Notes: generated by a model not told the origin, from the sequence alone. Positions 17,755-26,912 are shown, counted from the first letter of the stretch. The stretch is 64,000 bases of DNA from Arthrobacter yangruifuii (GCF_009192775.1 NZ_VTFX01000001.1:930001-994000), one strand, 5' to 3'. Numbers and translations: made by a program.

Positions 17755-20700
17755 TGGCTGCTCCGATCCGGTGGGGGAAAGCCGCGGGCAGTATCCCGCA
17801 GCAGGAACTTCTGCACCTTGCCCACGGCGTTGCGGGGGAGGGCATCCACCAGCTCGAGGCGTTCGGGCCAGTAATGCCTGGACACCTGGTGGCCGTCGAG
17901 GAACCCGGTAAGGTCTGCCAGCAGCGGGCGTCTTCCCGGCACCGGAACCACGAAGGCGCAGGCCCGTTCACCCAGCCGTTCATCGGGCATGGCAGCCAGG
18001 GCGACGTCGAGCACGGCAGGGTGCCGGTAGAGCAGCTGCTCGATCTCGGCCACCGGGATTTTCTCCCCTCCGCGGTTGATGATGTCGCGGACCCGTCCGG
18101 TAATGCGCAGGAACCCGGCGCCGTCGAGAATTGCCGTGTCGCCGGTGCGGTACCAGCCGTCTTCCGTAAACACTTCCTTGGTCAGGTCCGGACGGTCAAG
18201 GTAGCCCTCGAAGACGGTGGGAGTGCTGAGTTCGAAGTTGCCTTCCACTCCGGGCGGCAGGAGGCGGCCGACGTCGTCGACAATCCGGGTCCGTACGCCC
18301 TCCAGCGCCCGCCCGTCGGTGCCCCACACCTTGACCGGCTCGTCCCGGGGCGAGGCCAGGGTGCCCAGGCAGGTTTCGGTGGTGCCGAACGCCCCGCAGA
18401 TCCCGGCGCCCAGGACCCGGGTGGCGCGTTCGGCGAGGTGCCGGGGGACGGCTGCGCCGGTGGCGACAAAGATGCGCAGGGTGGGCGGGGCCGGGGTGCC
18501 CGCATCCACGGCAGACACCAGGTCGGTCAGGAACGGGGTGGCTGCCTGCACGAAGGTGGCCCGCCAGCCGCGCATAAGCTGCAGGGCGCGTTCCGGGTCC
18601 CAGACAGGCTGCAGGATCTGCGGGCAGCCGAGAACGAAGGAGAGCCACATGCCGTAGAGGAAACCGGTCTGATGGGCCAGTGGGGACGGAATGAAGACGG
18701 CATCGTCGCTGGTGAGGCCCAGATGGGCGGCCTCCATGGCGGCGGCACGGCTGAGTGTTCCGTGGCGGTGCACCACGCCTTTGGGCTCGCCGGAAGTGCC
18801 GGAGGTAAACAGCAGCTGCGCAGCATCCCGGGCAGTCGGCGCCGCCTCCGGCAGCAGGGCCGGTCCGGACGGTGCCTGTTGCAGGGCCGCATCCCAGTCG
18901 GTGAAGCGCGGGCCGCCGGGGACCGAGGGAAGCGGACGCACGGACCCCGGAGACCGCAGCACCAGGACATTGGCCAGGGAAAGCGGTGGCACTGGGCCGG
19001 CGGCGTCCGGGCGGCGAAGGAGGCCGGCGAGTTCCTCGGCCGGCAGGCGTCCGCGGAACTCCTCCACGGTGACGAATACCCGGGCGGCCGCGCGGTGCAG
19101 TGCCAGCGCCACCTCCCGCTCCCGGAAGATGGGCATCACGGGAGCGGCGACCGCGCCCAGCCGGAGGACCGCAACGGTGAGGACAACGAATTCGCTCTGG
19201 TTGGGCAGCTGGAACGCGATTCGGTCTCCCGGGCGCACCCCCAGCTCCAGCAGCGCGGCGGCGGCACGGTCGGCCAGGGCATCGAGTTCCACCCACGTCA
19301 AGTGCCCCGATGCCCCGGTGCCGCCGTCGACCACGGCCGTTTCATTGGGCCGTTCCGCCGCCCACCGCCGCACCCAGTCCGGACCGGTCACGGCGGCACA
19401 GGCTTCCACGGCTGCCGGACCGGCGATGGTCCGCGGCCGGCTTCCCCGTGCGGTTCTGGCGGGGCGGCTGGGAAGGGGGCGCCGCAGAACACCGGCTTCC
19501 ACCTGCATCCGCAGCCCGAAGCCGGTCATGGCACTCAGATACTCCGGGTAGGAGATGCGGTAGGCATGGGGATAGGTCAGGGTGCTGCGCCCTTCCGCCG
19601 CGGAGGCCGCCACAGCCAGGGACATCAGGACCCGGTGGTCGTTGAAGGAGGAGAGATCGGCGCCGTCCAGGCCGCGGACTCCGCGGACTGCCAGGGTGGA
19701 GCCCTCCACCGTGAGGTCAGCGCCCATGGAGTTCAACTGCAGCATCGCTGCCACCCGGTCAGACTCCTTCATGCGCACATGGTCAATGTGCCGGAAAACG
19801 CTGCGGCCCTTGGCGAAGCACGCCATAACGGACAGCACGGGAAGCATGTCCGGCACGCGGCGGCAATCCACATCCACCGGCTGCAGGGACAGCCCCTGAT
19901 GGCGGACCCGCACTGCGTCTGCTGCCGGATCGTAGTCCATGGGCACACCCATTTCGGCAGCCAGGTCGAGGAAATCCGCCTCGGGGTGGTCGGAGCCTGC
20001 CGAGGACGTGGAACGCAGGCCGGCAAGGGCAACATCAGCCGGATGCAGGGCTGCCGCCGCCAGGCCGAAGGCCGCCGAACCGATGTCGGGAGGCATCCGC
20101 AGATCCGCGGGGCGGGCCTGCTGGTCCGGCGGGATACGGAAATGCCGCCGGTCCTCGGATGCCTCCACGTGCAGGCCGAAGCGCGCCATCATAGCCAGGG
20201 TCAGTTCCACATAGCTGCCTTCGTTCTGTGCGCCCTCCACCACCACCGTGGTTTCCGAGCGTGCAAACGGTGCCAGCAGCAGCAGGCCGGAGATCCATTG
20301 GGACAGCGTGCCCGATATGTGGACTTCACCTCCGCGCGGCCTCCCGTGCGCCACCCGCAGGGGAGGGCAGCCGGTGCTGGACTCGATGTCCACACCCATG
20401 GCGCGAAGGGCGGCAAGCAGGGCGCCGATGGGCCGGCGCTGAAAGTATTTTTGCCCGGTCACGACGACGTCACGCGTCCCCAGCGAAGCCAGCCCGGCCA
20501 TGAAATACAGGGTCGTGCCTGAACTGCCGGCCGAGACGCTCGGGCGGAGGGGAGTGTAGGGGCCGCCGTGGACAATATAGGTGTCATCCTGCACCTCAAC
20601 GCCGGTCCCGAGCTGGCGCAGCATGGAGACCGTGTAGTGGACATGCCGGGCATCGGTGAGTCCCGAAATCCGGCTTGTGCCCGGGGCCAGGGAAGCCAGG

Positions 20701-20789
20701 ATGAGCGCCCGGTGGGCGTGGTATTTGGAATTGGGAACCTGCACCGTTCCGGTGATGCCGGTGTGCGTTCCAAGGACCGAAAGATACAT
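17751..20789 (-). CDS. Fusion of EPSP-synthase-like domain and acyl-CoA ligase
   Basis: One uninterrupted 1012-residue frame. Residues 1-~430 form an EPSP synthase-like fold: Lys22, Arg27, RRPIG (118-122), LSQ (162-164), VPD with Asp314, MKESDR (340-345) and NDHR (383-386) match AroA landmarks. However, the AroA serines Ser23 and Ser169 are replaced by Tyr23 and Leu162 (aligned by eye), and the GNAGT loop reads GSSGT with Tyr in place of the following Arg. An Ala/Arg/Pro-rich linker (~432-465) leads to a complete AMP-forming acyl-CoA ligase: LLFTSGTSGEPKG (659-671), FGTTETCLG, GWYRTGDT and the acylating lysine Lys991. It is first in a coupled trio. The set resembles ansatrienin-type shikimate-to-cyclohexanecarboxyl-CoA enzymes. 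It is unlikely to be the housekeeping aroA. Confidence 0.85.
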   Translation of the reverse strand: MYLSVLGTHTGITGTVQVPNSKYHAHRALILASLAPGTSRISGLTDARHVHYTVSMLRQLGTGVEVQDDTYIVHGGPYTPLRPSVSAGSSGTTLYFMAGLASLGTRDVVVTGQKYFQRRPIGALLAALRAMGVDIESSTGCPPLRVAHGRPRGGEVHISGTLSQWISGLLLLAPFARSETTVVVEGAQNEGSYVELTLAMMARFGLHVEASEDRRHFRIPPDQQARPADLRMPPDIGSAAFGLAAAALHPADVALAGLRSTSSAGSDHPEADFLDLAAEMGVPMDYDPAADAVRVRHQGLSLQPVDVDCRRVPDMLPVLSVMACFAKGRSVFRHIDHVRMKESDRVAAMLQLNSMGADLTVEGSTLAVRGVRGLDGADLSSFNDHRVLMSLAVAASAAEGRSTLTYPHAYRISYPEYLSAMTGFGLRMQVEAGVLRRPLPSRPARTARGSRPRTIAGPAAVEACAAVTGPDWVRRWAAERPNETAVVDGGTGASGHLTWVELDALADRAAAALLELGVRPGDRIAFQLPNQSEFVVLTVAVLRLGAVAAPVMPIFREREVALALHRAAARVFVTVEEFRGRLPAEELAGLLRRPDAAGPVPPLSLANVLVLRSPGSVRPLPSVPGGPRFTDWDAALQQAPSGPALLPEAAPTARDAAQLLFTSGTSGEPKGVVHRHGTLSRAAAMEAAHLGLTSDDAVFIPSPLAHQTGFLYGMWLSFVLGCPQILQPVWDPERALQLMRGWRATFVQAATPFLTDLVSAVDAGTPAPPTLRIFVATGAAVPRHLAERATRVLGAGICGAFGTTETCLGTLASPRDEPVKVWGTDGRALEGVRTRIVDDVGRLLPPGVEGNFELSTPTVFEGYLDRPDLTKEVFTEDGWYRTGDTAILDGAGFLRITGRVRDIINRGGEKIPVAEIEQLLYRHPAVLDVALAAMPDERLGERACAFVVPVPGRRPLLADLTGFLDGHQVSRHYWPERLELVDALPRNAVGKVQKFLLRDTARGFPPPDRSSQ

Positions 20790-20843
20790 GGCCGCAGGGC
20801 CTTTCCACTCGTCCGGGGGCCTCCCCCTGTCCCTCGTGGGCCG

Positions 20844-20852
20844 ACGCTAGCA
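20844..20852 (-). promoter_or_regulatory. Extended -10 for the minus-strand trio
   Basis: Read on the minus strand, TGC-TAGCGT forms an extended -10 about 55 bases upstream of the fusion-gene ATG. Only a weak TTCCGG is found at -35 distance. GGAAAGG lies about 11 nt before the start codon as a ribosome-binding site. Confidence 0.4.
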
Positions 20853-21051
20853 GGTTGGCATCCGGGCCGGAACAGCCCGCGGGCAAACCGGCAGGCGCGG
20901 CCGGACTATCCGGGGTCTATGCCTGCACACCTGTCCGGGATGCGGCCTGCGGGAAACCCTGTCCACATCGCGGCGGAACAGTTACCGGGATGTGAGCCGA
21001 AGCACCCTAGGATGGTCTGCAGTTGAGCACAATCCGGAAGGTAGCAGTCTC

Positions 21052-24000
21052 ATGGGGGTCTTCTTTTTATTCCTGGCCGCGGTCACAGCCAGCTTTTTCG
21101 CGGGCAGGGCGGCGGGCAGGAAAGCCGCCCGGCCCGTGGATGCCCAGGGCAGGCCGCTGCCGCCGCCGGCCCGGATCTATGAAGAGGGCTATCAGGCGGG
21201 ATTCAGGGACGCGGCGCAGCGGTCCGCCGCCGGTTCGAATCCTGCGTCCGCGGCGGCTGCGCCGGCTGCAACTCCTGAGCTAACTCCAGCGGCGTCCGGG
21301 TTCACTGCCCCATCCGCGGCGTCCCCATCGGCGCCCGCGGAACCTTCTACCCGCACGGAGGCTGCGCCGTCGCCCGGTGCCCCGGCTCCCGCCGGCCCGG
21401 CCTGGGCATCCCCCGCCCGGGCGGTTCCCGCGGCCCCGGTGCCGTCCCCTGCGCACCAACCACCCGCTCAGTCACCGGTTCCGGCAGCCCGGACGGCGGA
21501 TGCCTCCGCCGCGGCCGCGGCACAGGGAACCCCGAGCCGGAAGGCAGTGGAGCAGCCCACGCCCGTTCTGCCCAGGCCCGTTCCGCCCAGGCCGGCTCCG
21601 CCGGTAAAGACGGAAGCCCAGCTGAGGGAAGAGAAGCGCCGCAGGGACCTGCGCAACATCAACATCACCCTGTACTCCGCCAGCCTCCTGCTGGTGGCTG
21701 CTGCGGCACTGTTTATCGGCCTGGCCATCCCTGCCGAGGCACGTTTCTTCGGCGTCGTCGCCGTCACGGCACTGTTCTATGTTTCCGGGCTGGTCATACA
21801 CTCGCGCAGCAAACGCCTTCAGCCGGCCGCCGTCGCCTTCACGGGCACCGGCCTGGCCCTCATTCCGGTGGTCGGACTCGCACTCTTCAATTTCGTGCTG
21901 CCGAACGGTCCGGCAGCCTGGCTGGTGACCTCGCTGGTCGGGACGGCGGCATTTGCCTACGCCGCGGCAAGAATCGAAAGCCGGGTTGTCACCTATCTCG
22001 CCCTGACCTTCCTGCTGTCCTCCGGTCTTGCTTCCGGGGCCGCCCTGCGCTGGGGGATTGTCTGGTATTTCCTCTTCACGGTTATCCTCGCCACGTTGAT
22101 CAGCCTGGCCGCCATCAAACGCCCCGGCTGGCTGAACAACCTCTATGTAGATGCCTTCGTGCGTTCCCACCGCTATCTGGTGCCGGCTACGGCCATCGCC
22201 TGTGTCCAGATCTCCGGGCAGATGACCTCGGCGCAGCTGGGCGTCCTGTTCCTCGCCTTCGCCCTCTACTACGCGGTCATGTTCTGGCAGGGGCCGGCCA
22301 GCAACCGGCTCGTCAACAGCTACGGGCTGCGGGCCGCGGGCACCGTGGGCCTCACCTCCCTGTTCTACTCCTTCACGGATAACAGCCAGCTGACACTGCT
22401 GGCCTTCGCTGTTCAGGTTGCCGCCCAGACCGCGGGGGTCCTGGCACGGCGCCCGGTGTACGGTGCAGCAGCCCTGCTGCAGGTGGCTTCCAGGAGCACG
22501 GGACTGCCGCTGGACTGGGACGCCGAACCCCGTCCGCGGGCAGGGGCGGAAACGGCATCCGGCACGGGCACCGCCCTCCGGGCAGCAACTGAGGGAGGCG
22601 GAACGCCGGCATCTGCGCCTCCGGGACCTCCGGCACCGCCGGTGGGATCCGGAGCAGCCGAATCCACACAGCCAGGATCCACACAGCCAGAATCCTCACA
22701 GCCAGAATCCACACAGCCAGGATCCACAGCGTCCGGAGCAACAGCCGCGGCACCCGCCGTGTCGGCGTGGGGCGGTCCGACGGCACCGGAGTCCGTATCC
22801 GCACCGGGGGATGCCTCCGCAGCAACCGTGAGCCTCGCGAAGAAACCCGCCGCTGCTCCGGAAACCGTGGCCCGCAGATTCTTCCGGGTGGACATTGCGG
22901 CATTGTTGATTCTGCAGGCGTGCACCGGCCTGGCCGCGGGAGTCTGGCATGTCGTTCTGGAGCGGCAGGCCGTCGGAAGTTCCGCGGCCTTCGCCGGAAC
23001 CGCCGTCGTCGTGCTGCTGACGTACCTGGCCGCCGCATGGAAACTCGGCGGACGGCTGGAATTCAGTGTCCTCGTACCCGTCGCCCTCGCCTTCGTTCCC
23101 AGCCTTCTTATGCCGGGCGGATCATTGTGGCCGGGGATCCTGGTCACTGGAATCCTCGGCGCCTACCTGGTGGTCCGGGCTGTGGATGGAAATCAGCAGG
23201 CGCGCCCCGTGTTCGTCCTCGCCGCACGCGCTGCAGCCGTGCTGCTGGTGCCCCTGGTGGTCCTGGCAGTCCTTGCCGGCGCGGAAGGCGTTCCGGCTGC
23301 CGCCTGGTCACTTGCCTCCACGGTGCTTGCACTGACAGTCAACCAGGCTGTTTCGGTTATCCGTATCTCCCGCGGAAAGGCTGAAGGGTTCCCCGGAGCA
23401 GCGGTAGGCGCGGCGGCCGGCGGTGCCGCGGGACTGACCCTGCTGCTCAGCTTCCAGCAGCAGCCCGGAGCTGCACTGAGCCTCGCCGCCCTGTGGGCGG
23501 TTGTAGCTTCCAACGCCCTGACCTCGGTGCTGCTGCCCCGCGGTCTGTTCCTTGCGGCCGCGCCCGCAGGCTTTTCTGCCGCTGCGCTCATCGGGGCAGG
23601 CGTGTTCGGCCTCAGGGGCTATGAGCTCCTTGCAGCTGCGGCCCTTTGCTACTGTGCGGTGCAGATCCGGAGGACGGAGTCCGGGACGCACCGGAGCTAC
23701 TACATAGCGGCAGGGCAGGCACTGCTGACCGTCCTGGCGGCGCTGGTGGCCGCGGACTTCGGTGCGGGAGTGGACGGCATCTTTATTGCCGTGGCCGTAA
23801 CAGCCGCAGTCCAGCATCTCGCACGGATCGTTTTTGACCGGAGGCTTCGCGGCCTCGGCCTGTCACGGACCATCCTCTGGTTTGCGTTGGCCCTGCTGGG
23901 GCTCCTGCCTCCGCTCTATTACATCCTCACCTACACCGCGGCACGTTCGGACACAGCAGTGGTCCTGCTGCTTATCGGAGCCGGGTCTGCGGCGTTCACG

Positions 24001-26880
24001 CAGGCGGCCTATAGCCTCGGCGCCGCGGGACGCACCGGCTTTGGGGTACTGGACCCGGCCGGAAGCGATTCCCTCGGGACGGCTGCGGGGAGGGTCGACG
24101 GACAGGCCTCCGGGACGGCCGGGGGGACGGCCGACGGACAGGCCTCCAGGACGGTTTCGAAAGCGGGCCGCCTCTACCCGGCCGGCCGGGGTGCTGCCGT
24201 TGCTGCCGCGATTGCGGCGGCACTGGTCCTGCTGCTCAGCGCCGGGGTGCGGGCGGCGGAAGGCAACGGCGGCATTGCCGGCCTTGCCGTGCTGGCGGGT
24301 GCCCTGGCAGTCAATATCTTTACCTCGCTGCTGCTTCGCCGCAGCTGGCCTGCGCTGACGGCACCCGCCGGGTTCGTGGCAGCGGCCGTCATCGGCGCGG
24401 GAAGGTTGGGGCTGCCGGGCTACGAGGTCCTGGTGGCGGTTGCGCTTGGCTACTGTGCCTACCTTGTTCTCGGCCGGAGCAATCCCCTGCGGGGCGCCTA
24501 TCTCCTTGCCGCCCAGGTCCTCGCGGTGGTCCTCGCCGCGCTGGCAGCGGCCGATCTGACCGGAGATGTCCATCCGGTCTTCGCCACCGTGGCCGTCGGG
24601 ATCGCCGTCGGGCAGGTGCTGCGGTTTGTCCTGGCCGTAAGGCTCGAACCCCTTGGTTTTGCCTCGTGGGCACGCTGGGGCGGCCTGGCTGCCTCGGCCG
24701 CCGTCCCCTTGGCGTATGTCGGGCTGCAGGCGCAGGCCGGGCAAAGCGGGACGCTGATGTTCCTGGTCCTGTGCGCAGCCGCCGTGGCAGTATTCAGCCA
24801 GATGGCTGCCGTCGTCCGGCTGCGGAGGGGCAGGCCGCTTCGATCGGCTGCAGAGTTCCTCGCTGCGGCAGCCCTGGTGGCGCTGCTGGCAACGGTGGCA
24901 TCCCGGGGAATCGAGGGACAGGGGTCCGGCTGGACCCTGGTGCTGCTTTGGACAGCCCTGGCGGCAAACGCGGCCACGTCACTGCTGCTTTCCGGCCGGT
25001 ATGAGACGGTGGCCCTGGCGGGGTTTGCTGCCGCGGGAGCCGTCGGTGCCGGCGTCCTGGGGCTGCGCGGCTACGAACTGCTGGTCCTGGCGGCATTGGC
25101 CTATGCGGCCCATTCCGCGCTAAAGCGGGAAGAGCCGAACCGTGGTTTGTACCTGCTTGGCGTGCAGGGGCTGCTGGTGATCGGAACGGTCCTGGCGGCG
25201 GCCGATCTCGGTGCGGGCATGCACGGGCTCTACCTTGCAGGCGCTGCGGCCCTGGCGGCGCAGCAGTTGCTTCGTACGTTGCTGGACCGCCGCCTCGACG
25301 CGCACGGATACGCCGAGGCCTCGCTGTGGCTGAGCCTTGCCTTGCTGGTGCTCGTGCCGTTTGCCTACGGCTTCAACGCCGGCACAGACACCCAGCGCCC
25401 GGCTGTGGCCCTTCACCTGTTCCTGCTGCTCCTCACCGCTGCGGCGGCATTTGCGCGCCGGCACAGCGCGGGGGAGAAGCGGTCAGCCTGGATCCTCTAT
25501 CCTGCCGGGTATGCCCTGGGGGCGCTTCCGGTGGTCCTCAGCACCGGGGGATTGGTTCCGGATCCGCTGCTTGCACGGGGAGCGGCAGGCACGTTCCTGC
25601 TGGTCCTGGCTGCGGCAGCGCTGTGCGGGGAAGCCCGCCGGTCCCTCGACAAGCCCACCCGCACCGCGTTGCTAGTCATAGCGGTCAGCTATACCGCCTA
25701 TGTTTTGGCGGCGACACCGCACGGGGACAACAGCTTCCTTCTGGCAGCAGCCTCCGCCGCGGGCGGGACGGTCTTCCTGGTTGTCTCCTACACGAGGAAC
25801 CGGCCATGGCTGGCGGTTGGACTGCCGCCCCTGCTGGTCCTCGGCATGATGTTCCTCTTCCGCGGTCTCACCGATACCGTCCTCGGCAGCATCGATGAGA
25901 CGGGTATTGCATCCCTTCTGCCGGTCTGGGCCGCTGTTGCAGTTCTCCAGGCCATCCGGCTGGCCACCCCTCTGCGGCCCGTTGAGGCTTCCCTGCCCGG
26001 CAGCGCTGAACATCCGGCAATGCCGCCGTCCCTGCTTCGCCGGCGGATACTCGGTTCGGCTTCCGCCCTCGTACCGGCTCTCGCCGCCATTCCGGCGATG
26101 GCCCCGGACATGTCCGCCGTAGCCGGCTCGGCGACCCTTGTTGTGGCTCTGGTGCTGGCACTCGTGGAGGTCCCTGCCCGGTTCCGCGAACCGGCGGCCC
26201 AGGCGGCGGTGCTCGTGGCGGCACTGGCGGTCCTGCGGGTCTGCTGGCTGGTGCTGGGCAGCGTGAATGGCTTCTGGTCCCTCCAGTACTGGGCGGTGGT
26301 CCTGACCGGACTGGCCGCCTACGAGTTCCTGCGCAAGCGGGACCGGCGGGGCACCATGGTCCTGGCAGCTGCGGGCGCCATCCTCTCCGCCAGCGGACTT
26401 TCCACTGTCATTTTCGGGGGCAGCGGAAAGCAGCTATGGGCACTGGTGGCGCACGCGGGGCTGCTGGTGTTCGGTCTCCTCGCCAGCAGGAGGTTGTTCA
26501 CCCTCTGGGGCGCGGCCGGTGTTGTCCTCGCGGTGCTTTGGTACCTGCGCGGCTACACCTTCCTGCTCCTGGCCCTGCTGGGCATCGGGCTGATTGCCCT
26601 GGCCGTCTGGCGGCTGACACGGGTACGGACCGACGAGCCAGGAAATCCTCCGGCCGCAACAACCGGCCCGGGCGCCGGTCCCGCCCCGTCCGGTCCGCAT
26701 GCCGGTTCTGCCCCGGCTGGTCCGCATGCCGGGCATGCCCCGCCGCCGCCGACGGCGGCAGGCGTTATGCCCGCTCCCTCGTCTGCAGCACGGCCCGGTC
26801 CCGGCACAGGGGAGGGGCCCGTTCCCGACGCTGATGCGCAGGACCCCGCACCGCTTCCGGAGGGGGACCGAACCCACTGA
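21052..26880 (+). CDS. Very large polytopic membrane protein with internal repeats
   Basis: Not recognised. 1942 residues from ATG 21052 (GGAAGG at 21035-21040; an in-frame GTG at 20992 is less likely). It starts with a hydrophobic segment (MGVFFLFLAAVTASFFAG), then a ~150-residue Ala/Pro-rich cytosol-like stretch and many hydrophobic helices, interrupted by low-complexity Ser/Thr/Gln/Pro and Gly/Ala/Asp inserts. A module is repeated at about residues 837, 1104 and 1322 with a shared pattern of AGF-A-A, then GLRGYELL (or GLPGYEVL), and a later AAD-G segment. The C-terminus is Pro/Gly/Ala-rich (~85 residues). It sits alone between the minus-strand CoA gene trio and the S10 cluster. A transport or envelope role cannot be assigned. 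Confidence 0.85.
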   Translation: MGVFFLFLAAVTASFFAGRAAGRKAARPVDAQGRPLPPPARIYEEGYQAGFRDAAQRSAAGSNPASAAAAPAATPELTPAASGFTAPSAASPSAPAEPSTRTEAAPSPGAPAPAGPAWASPARAVPAAPVPSPAHQPPAQSPVPAARTADASAAAAAQGTPSRKAVEQPTPVLPRPVPPRPAPPVKTEAQLREEKRRRDLRNINITLYSASLLLVAAAALFIGLAIPAEARFFGVVAVTALFYVSGLVIHSRSKRLQPAAVAFTGTGLALIPVVGLALFNFVLPNGPAAWLVTSLVGTAAFAYAAARIESRVVTYLALTFLLSSGLASGAALRWGIVWYFLFTVILATLISLAAIKRPGWLNNLYVDAFVRSHRYLVPATAIACVQISGQMTSAQLGVLFLAFALYYAVMFWQGPASNRLVNSYGLRAAGTVGLTSLFYSFTDNSQLTLLAFAVQVAAQTAGVLARRPVYGAAALLQVASRSTGLPLDWDAEPRPRAGAETASGTGTALRAATEGGGTPASAPPGPPAPPVGSGAAESTQPGSTQPESSQPESTQPGSTASGATAAAPAVSAWGGPTAPESVSAPGDASAATVSLAKKPAAAPETVARRFFRVDIAALLILQACTGLAAGVWHVVLERQAVGSSAAFAGTAVVVLLTYLAAAWKLGGRLEFSVLVPVALAFVPSLLMPGGSLWPGILVTGILGAYLVVRAVDGNQQARPVFVLAARAAAVLLVPLVVLAVLAGAEGVPAAAWSLASTVLALTVNQAVSVIRISRGKAEGFPGAAVGAAAGGAAGLTLLLSFQQQPGAALSLAALWAVVASNALTSVLLPRGLFLAAAPAGFSAAALIGAGVFGLRGYELLAAAALCYCAVQIRRTESGTHRSYYIAAGQALLTVLAALVAADFGAGVDGIFIAVAVTAAVQHLARIVFDRRLRGLGLSRTILWFALALLGLLPPLYYILTYTAARSDTAVVLLLIGAGSAAFTQAAYSLGAAGRTGFGVLDPAGSDSLGTAAGRVDGQASGTAGGTADGQASRTVSKAGRLYPAGRGAAVAAAIAAALVLLLSAGVRAAEGNGGIAGLAVLAGALAVNIFTSLLLRRSWPALTAPAGFVAAAVIGAGRLGLPGYEVLVAVALGYCAYLVLGRSNPLRGAYLLAAQVLAVVLAALAAADLTGDVHPVFATVAVGIAVGQVLRFVLAVRLEPLGFASWARWGGLAASAAVPLAYVGLQAQAGQSGTLMFLVLCAAAVAVFSQMAAVVRLRRGRPLRSAAEFLAAAALVALLATVASRGIEGQGSGWTLVLLWTALAANAATSLLLSGRYETVALAGFAAAGAVGAGVLGLRGYELLVLAALAYAAHSALKREEPNRGLYLLGVQGLLVIGTVLAAADLGAGMHGLYLAGAAALAAQQLLRTLLDRRLDAHGYAEASLWLSLALLVLVPFAYGFNAGTDTQRPAVALHLFLLLLTAAAAFARRHSAGEKRSAWILYPAGYALGALPVVLSTGGLVPDPLLARGAAGTFLLVLAAAALCGEARRSLDKPTRTALLVIAVSYTAYVLAATPHGDNSFLLAAASAAGGTVFLVVSYTRNRPWLAVGLPPLLVLGMMFLFRGLTDTVLGSIDETGIASLLPVWAAVAVLQAIRLATPLRPVEASLPGSAEHPAMPPSLLRRRILGSASALVPALAAIPAMAPDMSAVAGSATLVVALVLALVEVPARFREPAAQAAVLVAALAVLRVCWLVLGSVNGFWSLQYWAVVLTGLAAYEFLRKRDRRGTMVLAAAGAILSASGLSTVIFGGSGKQLWALVAHAGLLVFGLLASRRLFTLWGAAGVVLAVLWYLRGYTFLLLALLGIGLIALAVWRLTRVRTDEPGNPPAATTGPGAGPAPSGPHAGSAPAGPHAGHAPPPPTAAGVMPAPSSAARPGPGTGEGPVPDADAQDPAPLPEGDRTH
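22660..22728 (+). repeat. 15-bp tandem repeat inside the membrane-protein gene
   Basis: Four and a half copies of a 15-base unit (GAATCCACACAGCCA and variants) at 22660, 22675, 22690, 22705 and 22720 encode a (E/G)S(T/S)QP pentapeptide repeat in a hydrophilic loop. The in-frame period allows copy-number change without frameshift. Confidence 0.9.
24096..24154 (+). repeat. Direct repeat (36-bp period) in the membrane-protein gene
   Basis: A 23-base segment starting CGACGGACAGGCCTCC recurs at 24096-24118 and 24132-24154 with one difference. The 36-bp period equals 12 codons (Asp-Gly-Gln-Ala-Ser motif) and lies in another hydrophilic insert between membrane segments. Confidence 0.85.
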
Positions 26881-26900
26881 CGCCGGGGTCACTGCTCCGC

Positions 26901-26906
26901 TAGGCT
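26901..26906 (+). promoter_or_regulatory. -10 element TAGGCT placed for a leaderless start
   Basis: TAGGCT ends 6 bases before the ATG at 26913, so the transcript would begin at or next to the start codon. There is little room for a normal ribosome-binding site. Confidence 0.4.
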
Positions 26907-26912
26907 CGAAGG

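Noticed and set aside
17745-20522. A 925-codon open frame on the + strand opposite the fusion gene
   Set aside because: It is the antisense shadow of the minus-strand gene in high-GC DNA; its translation is Gly/Arg/Pro/His-rich with no domain pattern, while the minus frame has complete EPSPS and ligase motifs.
17751-20789. Housekeeping aroA
   Set aside because: The EPSPS domain is fused to a CoA ligase, co-transcribed with acyl-CoA genes, and has altered pocket residues. A normal aroA is expected elsewhere in the genome.
22660-22728. CRISPR array
   Set aside because: Units are 15 bp in direct tandem with no unique spacers and lie in frame inside a gene; the 16-bp repeats at 62770 also lack spacers and no cas gene is near.
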